Origin: Lachnospiraceae bacterium
GTDB lineage: Bacteria; Bacillota; Clostridia; Lachnospirales; Lachnospiraceae
Reading direction: 5' to 3'
DNA length: 64,000 nt
Assembly (NCBI GenBank): GCA_910575555.1
Contig: CAJTFX010000003.1
Span: forward strand, 1-64,000
This document shows positions 52,058-61,488 of this stretch, one piece after another. Under the pieces are notes generated by a model. It was not told the origin of the DNA. It worked only from the letters and a program-made list of their open reading frames with translations, and searched no databases. Position 1 is the first letter of the stretch, and every line of letters starts with the position of its first letter. The position numbers and the translations under genes are program-made.

Positions 52058-53473
52058 ATGAAATTGTGGCAGAAGGTTTTCCTGTATACATTGATACTGG
52101 TGATGCTGGCAGTGAGCATGACCAGTATTTTGTTATTAAAAAGCAGTTTTTCATTTGCGTTGGATCAGAAAAAGCAGAGTGTATACAGCGAGCATGAATT
52201 TTTAATTACCAGTTTTAAAAGCATGATGATTACAGAGCGTCTGAGAGAAAATGCCATTGTGCTGGAGGAAAAGAAGCTGAAAAATTTTATGGAAGGCACT
52301 TTCGGAAAAAAAGCAGATGGCAATGGCATTCTGTTCTGCAATGCGAAAAATGAGTATTTTTACAGCAACCGGGAAATAAAAGTGCCGAAGGGGCTGTTAG
52401 AAGCTGTGATGGACAGCGGAAAAAGCTATATGCAGGTGGAGGAGCATCAGCTGTACACAGCCTCGGCCGAGAGCATTGAGGGAAAAACCTATTATGTGGT
52501 GACAGAAAACGATATTACGGATGTGATGAAGATTCATGAAAATATGTTATGGCAGATTCAGGCTATCAGCATGGCATGCGCCGTTGTCATTGCCCTGATT
52601 TTACTGGTGGTGGTAAAAACGCTGCTGCATCCTCTGAAGAAAATCAACGAAGGAACCAGATCCATAGCCCAGGGCAGTTATCAGGAACGTGTGCCGGAGC
52701 GGGGGCACGATGAACTTTCCGAGCTTGCCCGCAACATGAACTGTATGGCAGAGGCAGTGGAAACCAATGTGCGGGCGTTGGAGCATGTGGCTGAGGATCG
52801 GAAACAGTTTATCGACAATCTTTCCCATGAGATGAAAACGCCTCTAACCTCCATTCTGGGTTTTTCAGATCTTCTGCAGATTAAAAAAGACATTACCGAG
52901 GAAAACCGGATCGAATACGCCGGCATTATCAAGGCGGAGGCCACCCGGATGCGGACGCTTTCCGGTAAATTGATGGAATTGATTACGGTAGGCGAGGCCA
53001 ATCTGGAATGGAGCAGGGAAGAAATGCAGGAGCTTTTTGGAGAAATCGGAGCTTCTTTAAAAGTAATCACAAATAACCGGAAAATGCACTTCAGCTGTGA
53101 AGCGGAGCAGGGCAGCCTGTGGGTGGACCGTGAGCTGTTCAAATCCCTTTTATACAATCTGGTGGACAATGCGGTGAAAGCATCCGGTGAGGACGGCAGA
53201 ATCCAGGTCATCGGATATTTTGAAGAGGGCCAGTTCTGCATTCGGGTCTCAGATGAAGGCGTGGGCATTCCGAAAGAAGAGCTTGAGAAGATTACCCAGG
53301 CGTTTTATATGGTGGATAAAGTCAGGAGCAGGGCCAACGGCGGCGCAGGCCTGGGGCTTGCCCTGTGCAAAGAGATTGTGTCCCTTCACCGGGGAACCAT
53401 GAAGTTTGAAAGCATCCAGGGCCAGGGAACCAGAGTGCTGATTCGCATGAGGGGAGGGGCAGAATATGCATAG
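52058..53473 (+). CDS. HAMP-domain sensor histidine kinase
   Basis: The 471-residue kinase has an N-terminal membrane segment (about 7-28), an extracellular sensor region (about 30-165), a second membrane segment (about 168-188), a HAMP linker (about 189-245), an H-box (FIDNLSHEMKTPLTSILGF, about 250-268) and a HATPase domain (LLYNLVDNAVKASGEDG, GGAGLGLALCKEI). It is the partner of the response regulator immediately upstream. It overlaps the next gene by eight bases. Confidence 0.95.
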   Translation: MKLWQKVFLYTLILVMLAVSMTSILLLKSSFSFALDQKKQSVYSEHEFLITSFKSMMITERLRENAIVLEEKKLKNFMEGTFGKKADGNGILFCNAKNEYFYSNREIKVPKGLLEAVMDSGKSYMQVEEHQLYTASAESIEGKTYYVVTENDITDVMKIHENMLWQIQAISMACAVVIALILLVVVKTLLHPLKKINEGTRSIAQGSYQERVPERGHDELSELARNMNCMAEAVETNVRALEHVAEDRKQFIDNLSHEMKTPLTSILGFSDLLQIKKDITEENRIEYAGIIKAEATRMRTLSGKLMELITVGEANLEWSREEMQELFGEIGASLKVITNNRKMHFSCEAEQGSLWVDRELFKSLLYNLVDNAVKASGEDGRIQVIGYFEEGQFCIRVSDEGVGIPKEELEKITQAFYMVDKVRSRANGGAGLGLALCKEIVSLHRGTMKFESIQGQGTRVLIRMRGGAEYA

Positions 53474-54509
53474 AGTTAAATCTCTGTTTTTGACGCTGTT
53501 ATGTGCGGGAATGATTCTGGCAGCCGGATATCTGGTGATTGTCCAGAGCGGACAGAAGGTACTGGAACGGGAGCGGATTTTGGAAGAATCTGTGTATGAG
53601 GACACCAGCTCCAACATTTTCTATGGAAAAATTGAAGAGGATATTGAATTATTTCCCTGGAGTTATTATCCTCAGGATAAAACAGCAGAAAACACCGAAG
53701 GTTTCCCAAGATTTCAGGCAATTGATTTGGACCAGTGGACGGAGGAAGCCGAAGCGGAATTAAAGGAGGCTCAGAACTGGTATTTGTATCAGATGATTGG
53801 ATGTGAGAGCGGGATGTCTGCGGAGGAAGTATGGAGCCTGTACCATAACAGCCAGGAAAGCATTATGGACAGTATGGTGAGAGTGGACAATTCTCCTTAC
53901 GGCCCTGCCACCATTTATTTTTATCAGGATATTGTGCAGCTGGGGGAACAGCAGTATCAGATACGAATTGCCTGCAGCGACTGGAATTTGATCAGTTTTA
54001 ACTGTTTTAAGTACCGCAGCGGGCAGGAAAGGGACAGGGAAGCCTGGGCAGAGGGGAAAGAAAAGCTGGTGAGTATCCTGGAGAAATCAGAGGAGCAGCT
54101 TGCGGAATATTACAGATATATGATATTGCTGCGCAATCAGGAATTAATGACTACTTTTGATGAAAAGAAAGGGTATATCAGCACCTGCCTGCAGAGCTTA
54201 TACTGGCTGGAAAAAATTATGGCGGGACAGGATTACGGCTATGAATCTATTTCAAATGAAATAAGGGATATAATGGAGGACGACTGGGTGCTGGCAGACA
54301 GTGAAAAGGAGACAACTGTGTTGAATAACAAGGCGGAAAGCAGCGGCGAGGCGGAAGCTATGGTGAATGCGGCCTCCAGTTATTCTTACCAGATTGTGGA
54401 GCTGAAAAACATGATTCTTCTGCTGATGCAGGGGGAGGAAACCCTTGGAATATTTTACGATCCGATGGAACAGCGTTTCTGCGGCTACAATTTTTTTTAT
54501 GAATATTAA
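53466..54509 (+). CDS. Membrane-anchored protein of unknown function linked to a two-component system
   Basis: The 347-residue protein has one N-terminal membrane segment (about 7-28, SLFLTLLCAGMILAAGYLVIV) and an exported, acidic remainder rich in Trp, Tyr and Glu. No known domain is recognised. Its start lies inside the end of the kinase gene, so it is translated with it and may modulate the kinase sensor outside the membrane; this is inferred only from position. Confidence 0.75.
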   Translation: MHRVKSLFLTLLCAGMILAAGYLVIVQSGQKVLERERILEESVYEDTSSNIFYGKIEEDIELFPWSYYPQDKTAENTEGFPRFQAIDLDQWTEEAEAELKEAQNWYLYQMIGCESGMSAEEVWSLYHNSQESIMDSMVRVDNSPYGPATIYFYQDIVQLGEQQYQIRIACSDWNLISFNCFKYRSGQERDREAWAEGKEKLVSILEKSEEQLAEYYRYMILLRNQELMTTFDEKKGYISTCLQSLYWLEKIMAGQDYGYESISNEIRDIMEDDWVLADSEKETTVLNNKAESSGEAEAMVNAASSYSYQIVELKNMILLLMQGEETLGIFYDPMEQRFCGYNFFYEY

Positions 54510-54535
54510 ATTTTTCGAAAGCATTGGAAAAACAG

Positions 54536-54564
54536 TTGTGCTATCGGAGGCTCTGGCTTATAAT
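54536..54564 (+). promoter_or_regulatory. Promoter of the clpX-like gene
   Basis: TTGTGC (54536-54541) and TATAAT (54559-54564) are spaced 17 bases apart, 50 bases before the ATG. Confidence 0.65.
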
Positions 54565-54614
54565 AAAGTCATGTTTCGGATGATAAAATCCGGAAAGAAA
54601 GAGGAGAATTCAGC

Positions 54615-56084
54615 ATGAACAACACAGATAAGTTCGACGATACAGATTTTCGTGAAGTAATATCAGATGCAGAAGAACCGGAGAAATCTGAGGAGCCGGA
54701 AAGCGGCGGCAAAGGAGAGCTTCAGGAGTCCGGTGAGAAAGAGAATGAATATGAAGATACCTGCTACATCTGCCACCGGCCGGAGAGCAAAGCAGGCAAG
54801 ATGATTAAGATACCCAATGAAATCTGCATTTGCGCGGATTGTATGCAGAAAACCTTTGACAGCATGAGCCAGGTAAGTTTTCCCATAGGGGACATGAGCA
54901 ATTTTGGGAATATGCCCAATATCAGCATGATTAATTTATCTGAGCTGCAGAATTTAGGCATGATGCCCAAGAGCCAGAAGCTGAAAAAGAAGCGGGCCAA
55001 AGAAGAAAAGAAAGCGAAACCGGCCCTGGATATCAAGGCGATTCCCGCTCCTCATAAGATTAAAGCCAGCTTAGATGAGTATGTGGTGGGCCAGGAGCAC
55101 GCCAAGAAGGTAATGTCCGTGGCTGTGTACAATCATTACAAGCGGGTGGGATGCAGCAATAAGGACGGCGTGGAGATTGAGAAGTCCAATATGCTGATGC
55201 TTGGGCCTACCGGAAGCGGGAAAACTTATATGGTAAGAACGCTTGCCAGGCTTCTGGATGTGCCCCTTGCCATTGCAGACGCCACTTCCCTGACAGAAGC
55301 CGGGTATATCGGAGACGATATTGAGAGCGTGGTTTCCAAGCTGCTGGCGGCTGCAGAGAATGATGTGGAGCGGGCAGAGCACGGCATTATCTTTATTGAC
55401 GAGATTGACAAAATTGCCAAGAAGAGAAATACCCACCAGAGGGATGTGAGCGGGGAGAGCGTTCAGCAGGGAATGCTGAAATTATTAGAAGGAGCCGATA
55501 TTGAAGTTCCGGTAGGGGCCAACAGCAAGAACGCCATGGTGCCCCTTGCCACAGTGAATACCAGAAATATTCTGTTTATCTGCGGCGGCGCATTTCCGGA
55601 TCTGGATGATATTATCAAAGAACGGCTGAATAAGAAGTCTGCCATGGGATTCCACGCAGATTTGAAAGATAAATACGATAAGGAGGACAACATTCTTCAC
55701 AGGGCGGAAGTGGAGGATATCCGCAAGTACGGCATGATACCGGAGTTTTTGGGCCGGCTGCCGGTGATTTTTGCATTGGACGCTTTATCGGAGGATATGC
55801 TGGTGCAGATTCTGACGGAGCCGAAAAACGCCATTATCAAACAGTATCAGAAGCTGCTTGCCATGGATGAAGTGAAATTGGAATTTGATGAAGGGGCGCT
55901 GCATGCCATTGCCGGAAAGGCCCGGAAGAAGGACGTGGGAGCCAGGGCGCTGCGGGCCATTCTGGAGGAATTTATGCTTGATATTATGTATGAGATTCCT
56001 AAGGATGACAACATCGGCATGGTGACCATTACCGGAGACTACATTGAGAATAAGGGAGGCCCCATCATTACCATGCGGGGCTGA
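54615..56084 (+). CDS. clpX: ClpX-like AAA+ unfoldase, divergent paralogue
   Basis: The 489-residue protein has an acidic 45-residue extension and a C4 zinc finger (C50/C53 and C73/C76). A Met/Asn-rich insert (about 85-118) and a Lys-rich linker come before the AAA+ core, which has Walker [11 protein letters not shown], Walker [12 protein letters not shown] and [12 protein letters not shown]. The loop that docks ClpX on ClpP reads MGF (SAMGFHAD) in place of the usual IGF. The extra N-terminal and linker sequence make it longer than standard ClpX (about 420), so it may be a second, specialised ClpX. No clpP is adjacent. Confidence 0.88.
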   Translation: MNNTDKFDDTDFREVISDAEEPEKSEEPESGGKGELQESGEKENEYEDTCYICHRPESKAGKMIKIPNEICICADCMQKTFDSMSQVSFPIGDMSNFGNMPNISMINLSELQNLGMMPKSQKLKKKRAKEEKKAKPALDIKAIPAPHKIKASLDEYVVGQEHAKKVMSVAVYNHYKRVGCSNKDGVEIEKSNMLMLGPTGSGKTYMVRTLARLLDVPLAIADATSLTEAGYIGDDIESVVSKLLAAAENDVERAEHGIIFIDEIDKIAKKRNTHQRDVSGESVQQGMLKLLEGADIEVPVGANSKNAMVPLATVNTRNILFICGGAFPDLDDIIKERLNKKSAMGFHADLKDKYDKEDNILHRAEVEDIRKYGMIPEFLGRLPVIFALDALSEDMLVQILTEPKNAIIKQYQKLLAMDEVKLEFDEGALHAIAGKARKKDVGARALRAILEEFMLDIMYEIPKDDNIGMVTITGDYIENKGGPIITMRG

Positions 56085-56135
56085 ATAAATTGGCAGTGCA
56101 TTACATAGTATGATAAAAAAAGAAAAGAGCAGACT

Positions 56136-57818
56136 ATGGATTGTGAAGAAGCCGTATATTCAAATGACTATTATGATTTTATTATGGAATATACCATGCC
56201 TAATTTCGGGGCTCCCATAAGCGAATGTATGCAGAAAATTGACGCTTCCTACGATATCGCCTATTTGCCCAGGGAAGGAAGTCTTTCTTTGAATATTCAG
56301 AATTATAACTATACGTCCATTCCGAAATGTTATACGCTGATGGATGAAAGCGCACTGGAAGCAAGCGGGATATTGAGGATACAGAATCAGCCTACCCTGT
56401 CCCTGAAGGGACAGGGTGTTTTGATTGGTTTTCTGGATACCGGAATTGATTATGTGAATCCGGTATTCCGAAACAGTGACGGAAGCACCCGAATCACGGC
56501 GATCTGGGATCAGACAGAACGCAGCGGAATACCGCCGGAGGGTTTTCTCTACGGAACAGAATATCTGGACGCCGAAATCAATAAGGCCCTTCAGGCCAAA
56601 AATCCCAGGGACGTGGTGCCTGTGACCGATCCGGAGGGACATGGCACGTTTTTAGCAAGCGTGGCGGCCGGGAGTCAGGTTCGGGAAGAGGAATTTATCG
56701 GCGCAGCCCCTTATGCCAGAATTGCAATGGTAAAGCTAAAGCCGGCAAAGCAGTATTTGAGGGAATTCTTTTTCATTCCGGAGGATGCGGCGGCATATCA
56801 GGAAAACGACATTATGGCAGGACTGGCATATTTGGATCAGCTTGCCCAGAGAGTCCGGATGCCCCTGGTGATTTGCTTCGGCCTGGGTTCTAATATGGGA
56901 AGCCATACGGGCGTCAGCCATCTGAGCACGATGCTGAATAATATAACGCTGCGCAGCGGCCGGGTGGCAGTTACCGCTGTGGGCAATGAAGGGAATGAAA
57001 GGCACCATTATTTCGGCCGGATGGAAGAAGGGCAGGAATACCAGAATGTGGAAATCAGCGTGGGAGAGGGAGTAGAGGGTTTTTCGGCAGAGCTTTGGGC
57101 CAGGGCGCCCCAGCGGTTTGTGGTGGAGATTATTTCTCCCACCGGAGAACGGATGCCCAGTGATTATATCCTTTCCGGCGGCAGAGAGTTCCGTTTTTTA
57201 TTTGAGGATACCAGGCTGACGGTGGATTACCGGATTACCGGCATTTTAAATGGGGCCCAGGTGATTTACATGCGTTTTGAAAATCCTTCCCAGGGGTTAT
57301 GGAACATTCGGGTATTTCCGGAGGTGGAGCTGGCAAGTATTTTCAACATATGGCTGCCGATGGAGGAGCTTTCCACCGGGGAGGTATTTTTTGTCCGCTC
57401 CAATCCGGACACAACCATTACGGTTCCTTCCACTGCCATTGTGCCAATCGGTGTGGGAGCGTACGATGTGCGGGACAACAGCATTTATCTGCGCTCCGGC
57501 AGAGGGTTTACCACCAACGGCTGGATTAAACCGGATTTGGTGGCTCCGGGAGTGGGCGTATTCGGCGCAGGGCCAAATAACCAGTTTACCACCCGGGACG
57601 GCACCAGCGTCGCGGCGGCAATTACGGCGGGAGCAGTTGCTTTGATGCTGGAATGGGGCATTGTCCGGGGCAATTATACGGCAATTACCAGTATAGAGAT
57701 TAAAAACGTACTGATCCGCGGGGCGGCCAGAGACAGCAAACGGACGTATCCGGATCAGGCATTTGGATGGGGGAGACTGGATCTTTACCAGGCGTTTGAA
57801 GATTTCAGGATTCGTTGA
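56136..57818 (+). CDS. S8 subtilase, Csp-like
   Basis: The 560-residue subtilisin-family protease has the complete triad: Asp101 in IGFLDTGIDYVNP, His169 in DPEGHGTFLAS and Ser491 in DGTSVAAAITAG. A jellyroll-like insert sits between them (about 300-440, as in clostridial Csp proteases). There is no signal peptide. Csp proteases cut the cortex hydrolase pro-SleC during germination, which fits this spore former, but many paralogues of unknown role exist in Lachnospiraceae. It starts 51 bases after the clpX-like gene. No good GGAGG is visible before ATG 56136 (AAAAGAAAAGAG). Confidence 0.9.
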   Translation: MDCEEAVYSNDYYDFIMEYTMPNFGAPISECMQKIDASYDIAYLPREGSLSLNIQNYNYTSIPKCYTLMDESALEASGILRIQNQPTLSLKGQGVLIGFLDTGIDYVNPVFRNSDGSTRITAIWDQTERSGIPPEGFLYGTEYLDAEINKALQAKNPRDVVPVTDPEGHGTFLASVAAGSQVREEEFIGAAPYARIAMVKLKPAKQYLREFFFIPEDAAAYQENDIMAGLAYLDQLAQRVRMPLVICFGLGSNMGSHTGVSHLSTMLNNITLRSGRVAVTAVGNEGNERHHYFGRMEEGQEYQNVEISVGEGVEGFSAELWARAPQRFVVEIISPTGERMPSDYILSGGREFRFLFEDTRLTVDYRITGILNGAQVIYMRFENPSQGLWNIRVFPEVELASIFNIWLPMEELSTGEVFFVRSNPDTTITVPSTAIVPIGVGAYDVRDNSIYLRSGRGFTTNGWIKPDLVAPGVGVFGAGPNNQFTTRDGTSVAAAITAGAVALMLEWGIVRGNYTAITSIEIKNVLIRGAARDSKRTYPDQAFGWGRLDLYQAFEDFRIR

Positions 57819-57831
57819 AAGGAGAAACAGA

Positions 57832-58281
57832 ATGAAATATGCAGCGGTTGCAGCGGCAGTGTTTGCCGGAGATTTTTTTCTGAAAGAACAGGTGGAAAAG
57901 CGGAAAGATTTGAAAGAAACAGAGATTTTAAAAGGCCGGATTATTCTGAAGAAGTATCATAACAGGGGAGCGGCACTGAATTTTATGGAGAGACGGCCGG
58001 GACTGGTGAAAAAAATATCCGCGGTCTTTCTGCTGCTTCTGGGCGTCCTGTGGTATCTGCTTTTTCGCAAAAAGGAAAATCCTGCGGTTCTTTTGGGCCT
58101 GAGCCTTGCCATCGGAGGAGGCGCCAATAATTTTTGTGACAGGCTTACACGGGGATATGTGGTGGATTATTTCAGCTTCCGTACGCCCTGGAACTGGCTG
58201 AATCAGATTATTTTTAATGTTTCTGATCTGTGTATTTTTACGGGCACGCTGATTGCCATGGCGGCACAACCGCTGCACTGA
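57832..58281 (+). CDS. lspA: Lipoprotein signal peptidase (signal peptidase II)
   Basis: The 149-residue membrane protease has about four membrane segments and the two catalytic aspartates in NNFCDRLTRG and VVDYFSF. It removes the signal peptide of prolipoproteins after lipid attachment. The ATG at 57832 was chosen because AAAGGAG lies eight bases before it; a longer frame starts inside the subtilase gene. It follows the subtilase by 13 bases. Its last codons belong to a duplicated segment that continues past the stop. Confidence 0.9.
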   Translation: MKYAAVAAAVFAGDFFLKEQVEKRKDLKETEILKGRIILKKYHNRGAALNFMERRPGLVKKISAVFLLLLGVLWYLLFRKKENPAVLLGLSLAIGGGANNFCDRLTRGYVVDYFSFRTPWNWLNQIIFNVSDLCIFTGTLIAMAAQPLH

Positions 58282-58380
58282 TTGCAGGGAACATGAGCTG
58301 AAGCCAGCCAGGCCGCAGGCGAAAGAGCACAACCGCTGCGCTGATCACAGAGGAGCCAGCCAGGCCGCAGGCAAAAGAAA
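58265..58380 (+). repeat. Direct duplication over the 3' end of lspA
   Basis: CACAACCGCTGCRCTGAT occurs at 58265 and 58328. AGCCAGCCAGGCCGCAGGC occurs at 58302 and 58354. The first copy covers the last lspA codons and the second is non-coding, so the duplication arose from the gene end. Confidence 0.8.
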
Positions 58381-58392
58381 AGCAAAACATGC

Positions 58393-58442
58393 AAAAAGAA
58401 TTGCTGCAACAGCCTTATGGCACATACAGCAATTCTTTTTAT
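58393..58442. terminator. Bidirectional terminator between lspA and the cold-shock gene
   Basis: AAAAAGAATTGCTG (58393-58406) pairs with CAGCAATTCTTTTT (58427-58440) around a 20-base loop. It is A-rich on one side and T-rich on the other, so it works for both convergent genes. Confidence 0.85.
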
Positions 58443-58532
58443 TAACCGTAATTCCTCTATATCTTATATCAAAATAAAAATAGAAAATTCTATATTATTG
58501 ACAAAGGTACATTGTGAATGACCGGATTAAAA

Positions 58533-58733
58533 TTAGTGGATTACAGTTACGTTCACAGCCTGAGGTCCTTTAGAACCTTCTGTCACATCAAATTCAACAG
58601 ATGCGCCTTCTTCCAGGGACTTGAACCCTTCCATGTTTAACCCGGAATAATGAACAAATACATCGTTGCCGGATTCATCAGAAATGAAACCATATCCTTT
58701 TTGGTTGTTAAACCATTTTACTGTACCTTGCAT
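58533..58733 (-). CDS. cspA: Cold-shock protein
   Basis: The 66-residue single cold-shock domain begins [18 protein letters not shown] (RNP1) and has VFVHYSGL (RNP2). It binds single-stranded RNA and DNA and acts as an RNA chaperone. ATG 58733 follows TTGGAGG; an in-frame ATG five codons earlier lacks a site. The leader of about 60 bases is AT-rich. The symbol reflects the family, not a specific orthologue. Confidence 0.93.
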   Translation of the reverse strand: MQGTVKWFNNQKGYGFISDESGNDVFVHYSGLNMEGFKSLEEGASVEFDVTEGSKGPQAVNVTVIH

Positions 58734-58854
58734 GCCAAGTACCTCCAAAAAAATAATCTGCGCTGCATTTATTTACAACGTAGGACTATAGTAACATATA
58801 ATATGAAAAATGTAAAGAATTATTCATAGAAAATTAAAAAAAGTGAATTTTTTG

Positions 58855-59361
58855 TTAATTCAGCGGTTCAAAAGCAATCTGATGTTTCCGGAAAAATTTT
58901 TTGACCATATCATCCCAGGCGTGCTCCAGTGATTTGTCCATGGAAAAAATATGGCAGGAAATCCCTGTGGTGCAGGTAAGCTTCTGGTTCTGGTATTTCA
59001 GGTTCAGATACATGCCGGAAACTTCCTCCGGCGCAAAACTGCTGCTGACGGAGGCGACGGTGCGTTTCTGATTTTCACTGGATAATTGAAACACAAATTT
59101 GAAAGCAAAGGGCGCGCGCTTTCCCTTGATGATATCAAAGCAGATGGGGCGCACCAGGGAGAAGGGCGTATATTCTTCCTGGGAAATCAGAGGGTAAGGC
59201 TCATCTTCCGGGCTGAAAAAATCCGCATTGGAGCGGCCCTCCAGAAAATAAGTCATAAAAGTTGTAATGCTTCCTTCGCGAAGCAGAAAACTGTCAAAGG
59301 TGTCTGTGCGCAGAAATAGATTCATAAATTCTTTTACATCCGGAATGGAAAAAGCAGTCAT
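58855..59361 (-). CDS. DUF5721 family protein
   Basis: The 168-residue soluble protein opens MTAFSIPDVKEFMNLFLRTDTFDSFLLREGSITTFMTYFLEG and continues with a beta-rich C-terminal half. I recognise this as the Lachnospiraceae DUF5721 family, of unknown function. It is alone on the minus strand, with GGAGG before its ATG and the YheO-like regulator gene upstream on the same strand. Confidence 0.75.
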   Translation of the reverse strand: MTAFSIPDVKEFMNLFLRTDTFDSFLLREGSITTFMTYFLEGRSNADFFSPEDEPYPLISQEEYTPFSLVRPICFDIIKGKRAPFAFKFVFQLSSENQKRTVASVSSSFAPEEVSGMYLNLKYQNQKLTCTTGISCHIFSMDKSLEHAWDDMVKKFFRKHQIAFEPLN

Positions 59362-59434
59362 AATAAACCTCCTGACTCATGCTTTGTGTGTTTGAAATTG
59401 ACAATTGAAAAAGGATTGCTCCGGCGGCTGCATA

Positions 59435-60076
59435 TTACAGTTTGTTCTTGTTCAGATAGCGGTACACGGTGGGAACCGACACAAGAAGCTGCGCGGCAAT
59501 TTCTGACACGGAGCCTTTAACCTTCAGTATCCCTTCATCATCCATCCGGTGGACGATACGGACTTTTTCCTGCATGGACATCCGGGCAGGAGAAATCCCG
59601 CTTTCTGCAATGATTTCCTGAATCCGCTCCCGCATCAGACTGGCCATGGGCTTGTCCAGGCTTTCAGAATATTCCGTCTCTTCACATCCGGACAGATGGA
59701 ATAATTCCAGAAGATTTGCCACGGCATGGTTCAGATTTTGTACGGCGGTCATGGCTTTGTTGATGCATAAAAGGCCGATGAGCCGCCCTTCATTTTTGAT
59801 AAAGTAAGTGGAAGAGAGGAATTCTCCCTGTTTGTTCCGGCCGGTATAATTGGCCAGATAATCTGCGTTTTGGTAAGAGCCTTTGGCAATGATGTCTTTG
59901 GCAAGGTCAGTAAGGGGATTGCCGATTTCCCGGTCAGATACATTGTTGTAAATGGCGGCCAGTGAATGCTCCGGCTCTTTTGTGTCATGGATGACGATTT
60001 CACAGCCCGGGCCGCAGACTTCTGCCAGAAAAGGGGCAATATTGATATACAGCTGCAATACTTCTTGATCTGTCAT
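59435..60076 (-). CDS. YheO/DauR-like transcriptional regulator
   Basis: The 213-residue protein has an N-terminal YheO-type PAS domain (LAEVCGPGCEIVIHD ... GRLIGLLCINKAM, about 15-110) and a C-terminal helix-turn-helix (VKGSVSEIAAQLLVSVPTVYRYLNK, about 187-211). Relatives control amino-acid catabolism genes, such as D-arginine use in Pseudomonas (DauR). It lies close to ridA-malY, which handle enamine/imine intermediates, so it may regulate them; that is an inference. Confidence 0.88.
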   Translation of the reverse strand: MTDQEVLQLYINIAPFLAEVCGPGCEIVIHDTKEPEHSLAAIYNNVSDREIGNPLTDLAKDIIAKGSYQNADYLANYTGRNKQGEFLSSTYFIKNEGRLIGLLCINKAMTAVQNLNHAVANLLELFHLSGCEETEYSESLDKPMASLMRERIQEIIAESGISPARMSMQEKVRIVHRMDDEGILKVKGSVSEIAAQLLVSVPTVYRYLNKNKL

Positions 60077-60159
60077 TTACATCACCTGCCTTGGTTTTAT
60101 GTAGGAAACGGAAAAATTTTGCTTCTGAGCCGCCGTATGTTCCAGAAAGCCGCTGAGCC

Positions 60160-60924
60160 TTACAGGAACAGTTCATTTTCTTTCCGGCCGCTGCAGGCTT
60201 TTTTCAGCTTCAGACTGGCAGCGGCATGAAGGGCCTTATTGAGGCTGCGGGCATGCTGAGGACAGATGGCCATACAGCGCATACAGGAAATGCAGAGCTT
60301 GGGATCTGTCTGGGAAGGGGTTGCCGTATCAATGGCGCCTGTGGGGCATTTGTCCGCACAGAGACCGCAACGATTGCAGGATTTTCCGGCTGCAGGCTTT
60401 AAGGGGACGCCGCCGTATTCCCGATAAGGGCGGTTTCCGGGCAGATTCAGATGGGAAGAGAGAGAACCGGCTTCCATTTTGGCACGGATGTTCTCTGCAA
60501 AGCGAGTCAGTGTCTCTGCATCCTGGGCGTTTGGACGTCCGGCGGCATACTGGCGCATAATGGAGTGCTCCGCCACAGCAGCCACAGCGGCAATACAGGA
60601 AAAACCGGAATCTGCCAAAACGTCCTGGAGTTCGGCGAAGGTGTCGTCGTAAGCCCGGTTTCCGTATACGGCAATCAGAATGGCCGAAGCGCCGTTTCCG
60701 TTCATCTGCCGCAGCCGCGTTACGGCAATGTCCGGAACCCGGCCGCCGTAGGAGGGAACGGATACGATGCAGGTATCTGTCTCTGCAAAAGAGCAGGAGG
60801 AAAAGTCCCTGCTGCGTTCCGTTAAGTCAATCAGGATGCTTTCGGAAGAAAAAGATGCTGTGAAAATATCGGATACCTTTTTCGTGCCTCCGGTGGGGCT
60901 GAATACAATGTGATAAACAGACAT
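60160..60924 (-). CDS. Flavodoxin/4Fe-4S ferredoxin fusion (EFR1-type)
   Basis: The 254-residue protein has an N-terminal flavodoxin-like domain (YHIVFSPTGGTKKVSDIF, phosphate loop SPTGGT). Two [4Fe-4S] ferredoxin motifs follow at the C-terminus (CNRCGLCADKCPTGAI and CISCMRCMAICPQHAR, about 188-232). It is likely a cytoplasmic electron carrier. The ATG at 60924 was chosen for the AAAGGAG eight bases upstream. It is divergent from ridA with a 168-base AT-rich promoter region between them. Confidence 0.9.
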   Translation of the reverse strand: MSVYHIVFSPTGGTKKVSDIFTASFSSESILIDLTERSRDFSSCSFAETDTCIVSVPSYGGRVPDIAVTRLRQMNGNGASAILIAVYGNRAYDDTFAELQDVLADSGFSCIAAVAAVAEHSIMRQYAAGRPNAQDAETLTRFAENIRAKMEAGSLSSHLNLPGNRPYREYGGVPLKPAAGKSCNRCGLCADKCPTGAIDTATPSQTDPKLCISCMRCMAICPQHARSLNKALHAAASLKLKKACSGRKENELFL

Positions 60925-61092
60925 AATATCTCCTTTCGGAATGGTTGTTGTTTGATATGAAATATTGTAACAGAGATACATGGACATTGCAATTTTTTTG
61001 ATAAAAATATTTACAACTTGATAAAAATATTATAATATAGCCATAGAAACATAATTAATCTGATAAACATGTATGGAAAAGGAGAAACTATT

Positions 61093-61473
61093 ATGGGAAA
61101 AACTGTAATTTCCACCCAAAATGCGCCGGCGGCAATTGGACCGTATTCACAGGGAATAGAGGCAAACGGAATGGTGTTTGTATCCGGGCAGCTTCCGATT
61201 GATCCGGCAACTGGAGATTTTGCCGGAACAGACATTTCCGCCCAGGCAGAACAGTCTTTAAAAAATGTACAGTCAGTGCTTGCAGAAGCAGGGCTTACTC
61301 TGGCAAATGTGGTGAAGTCCACGGTATTTTTAAAAGATATCAAAGATTTTGCGGCCATGAATGAGGTGTATGCCCGCTTTTTTACAGAGGGCTGCCCGGC
61401 AAGATCTGCAGTCCAGGCGGCAGCTCTTCCCAAAGATGCGCTGGTGGAAATTGAGGTAATCGCTGTCAGATAA
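61093..61473 (+). CDS. ridA: RidA family enamine/imine deaminase
   Basis: The 126-residue protein has the RidA pattern: NAPAAIGPYSQGIEANGMVFVSGQLPIDPATG at the start and the substrate-binding Arg in GCPARSAVQAAALP (about 105). It hydrolyses reactive 2-aminoacrylate and related enamines released by PLP enzymes. The next gene encodes a PLP beta-lyase, which gives just such an intermediate, so the pair makes biochemical sense. The ATG at 61093 has AAAGGAG upstream. Confidence 0.94.
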   Translation: MGKTVISTQNAPAAIGPYSQGIEANGMVFVSGQLPIDPATGDFAGTDISAQAEQSLKNVQSVLAEAGLTLANVVKSTVFLKDIKDFAAMNEVYARFFTEGCPARSAVQAAALPKDALVEIEVIAVR

Positions 61474-61488
61474 GGAGATGTGTAGTTT

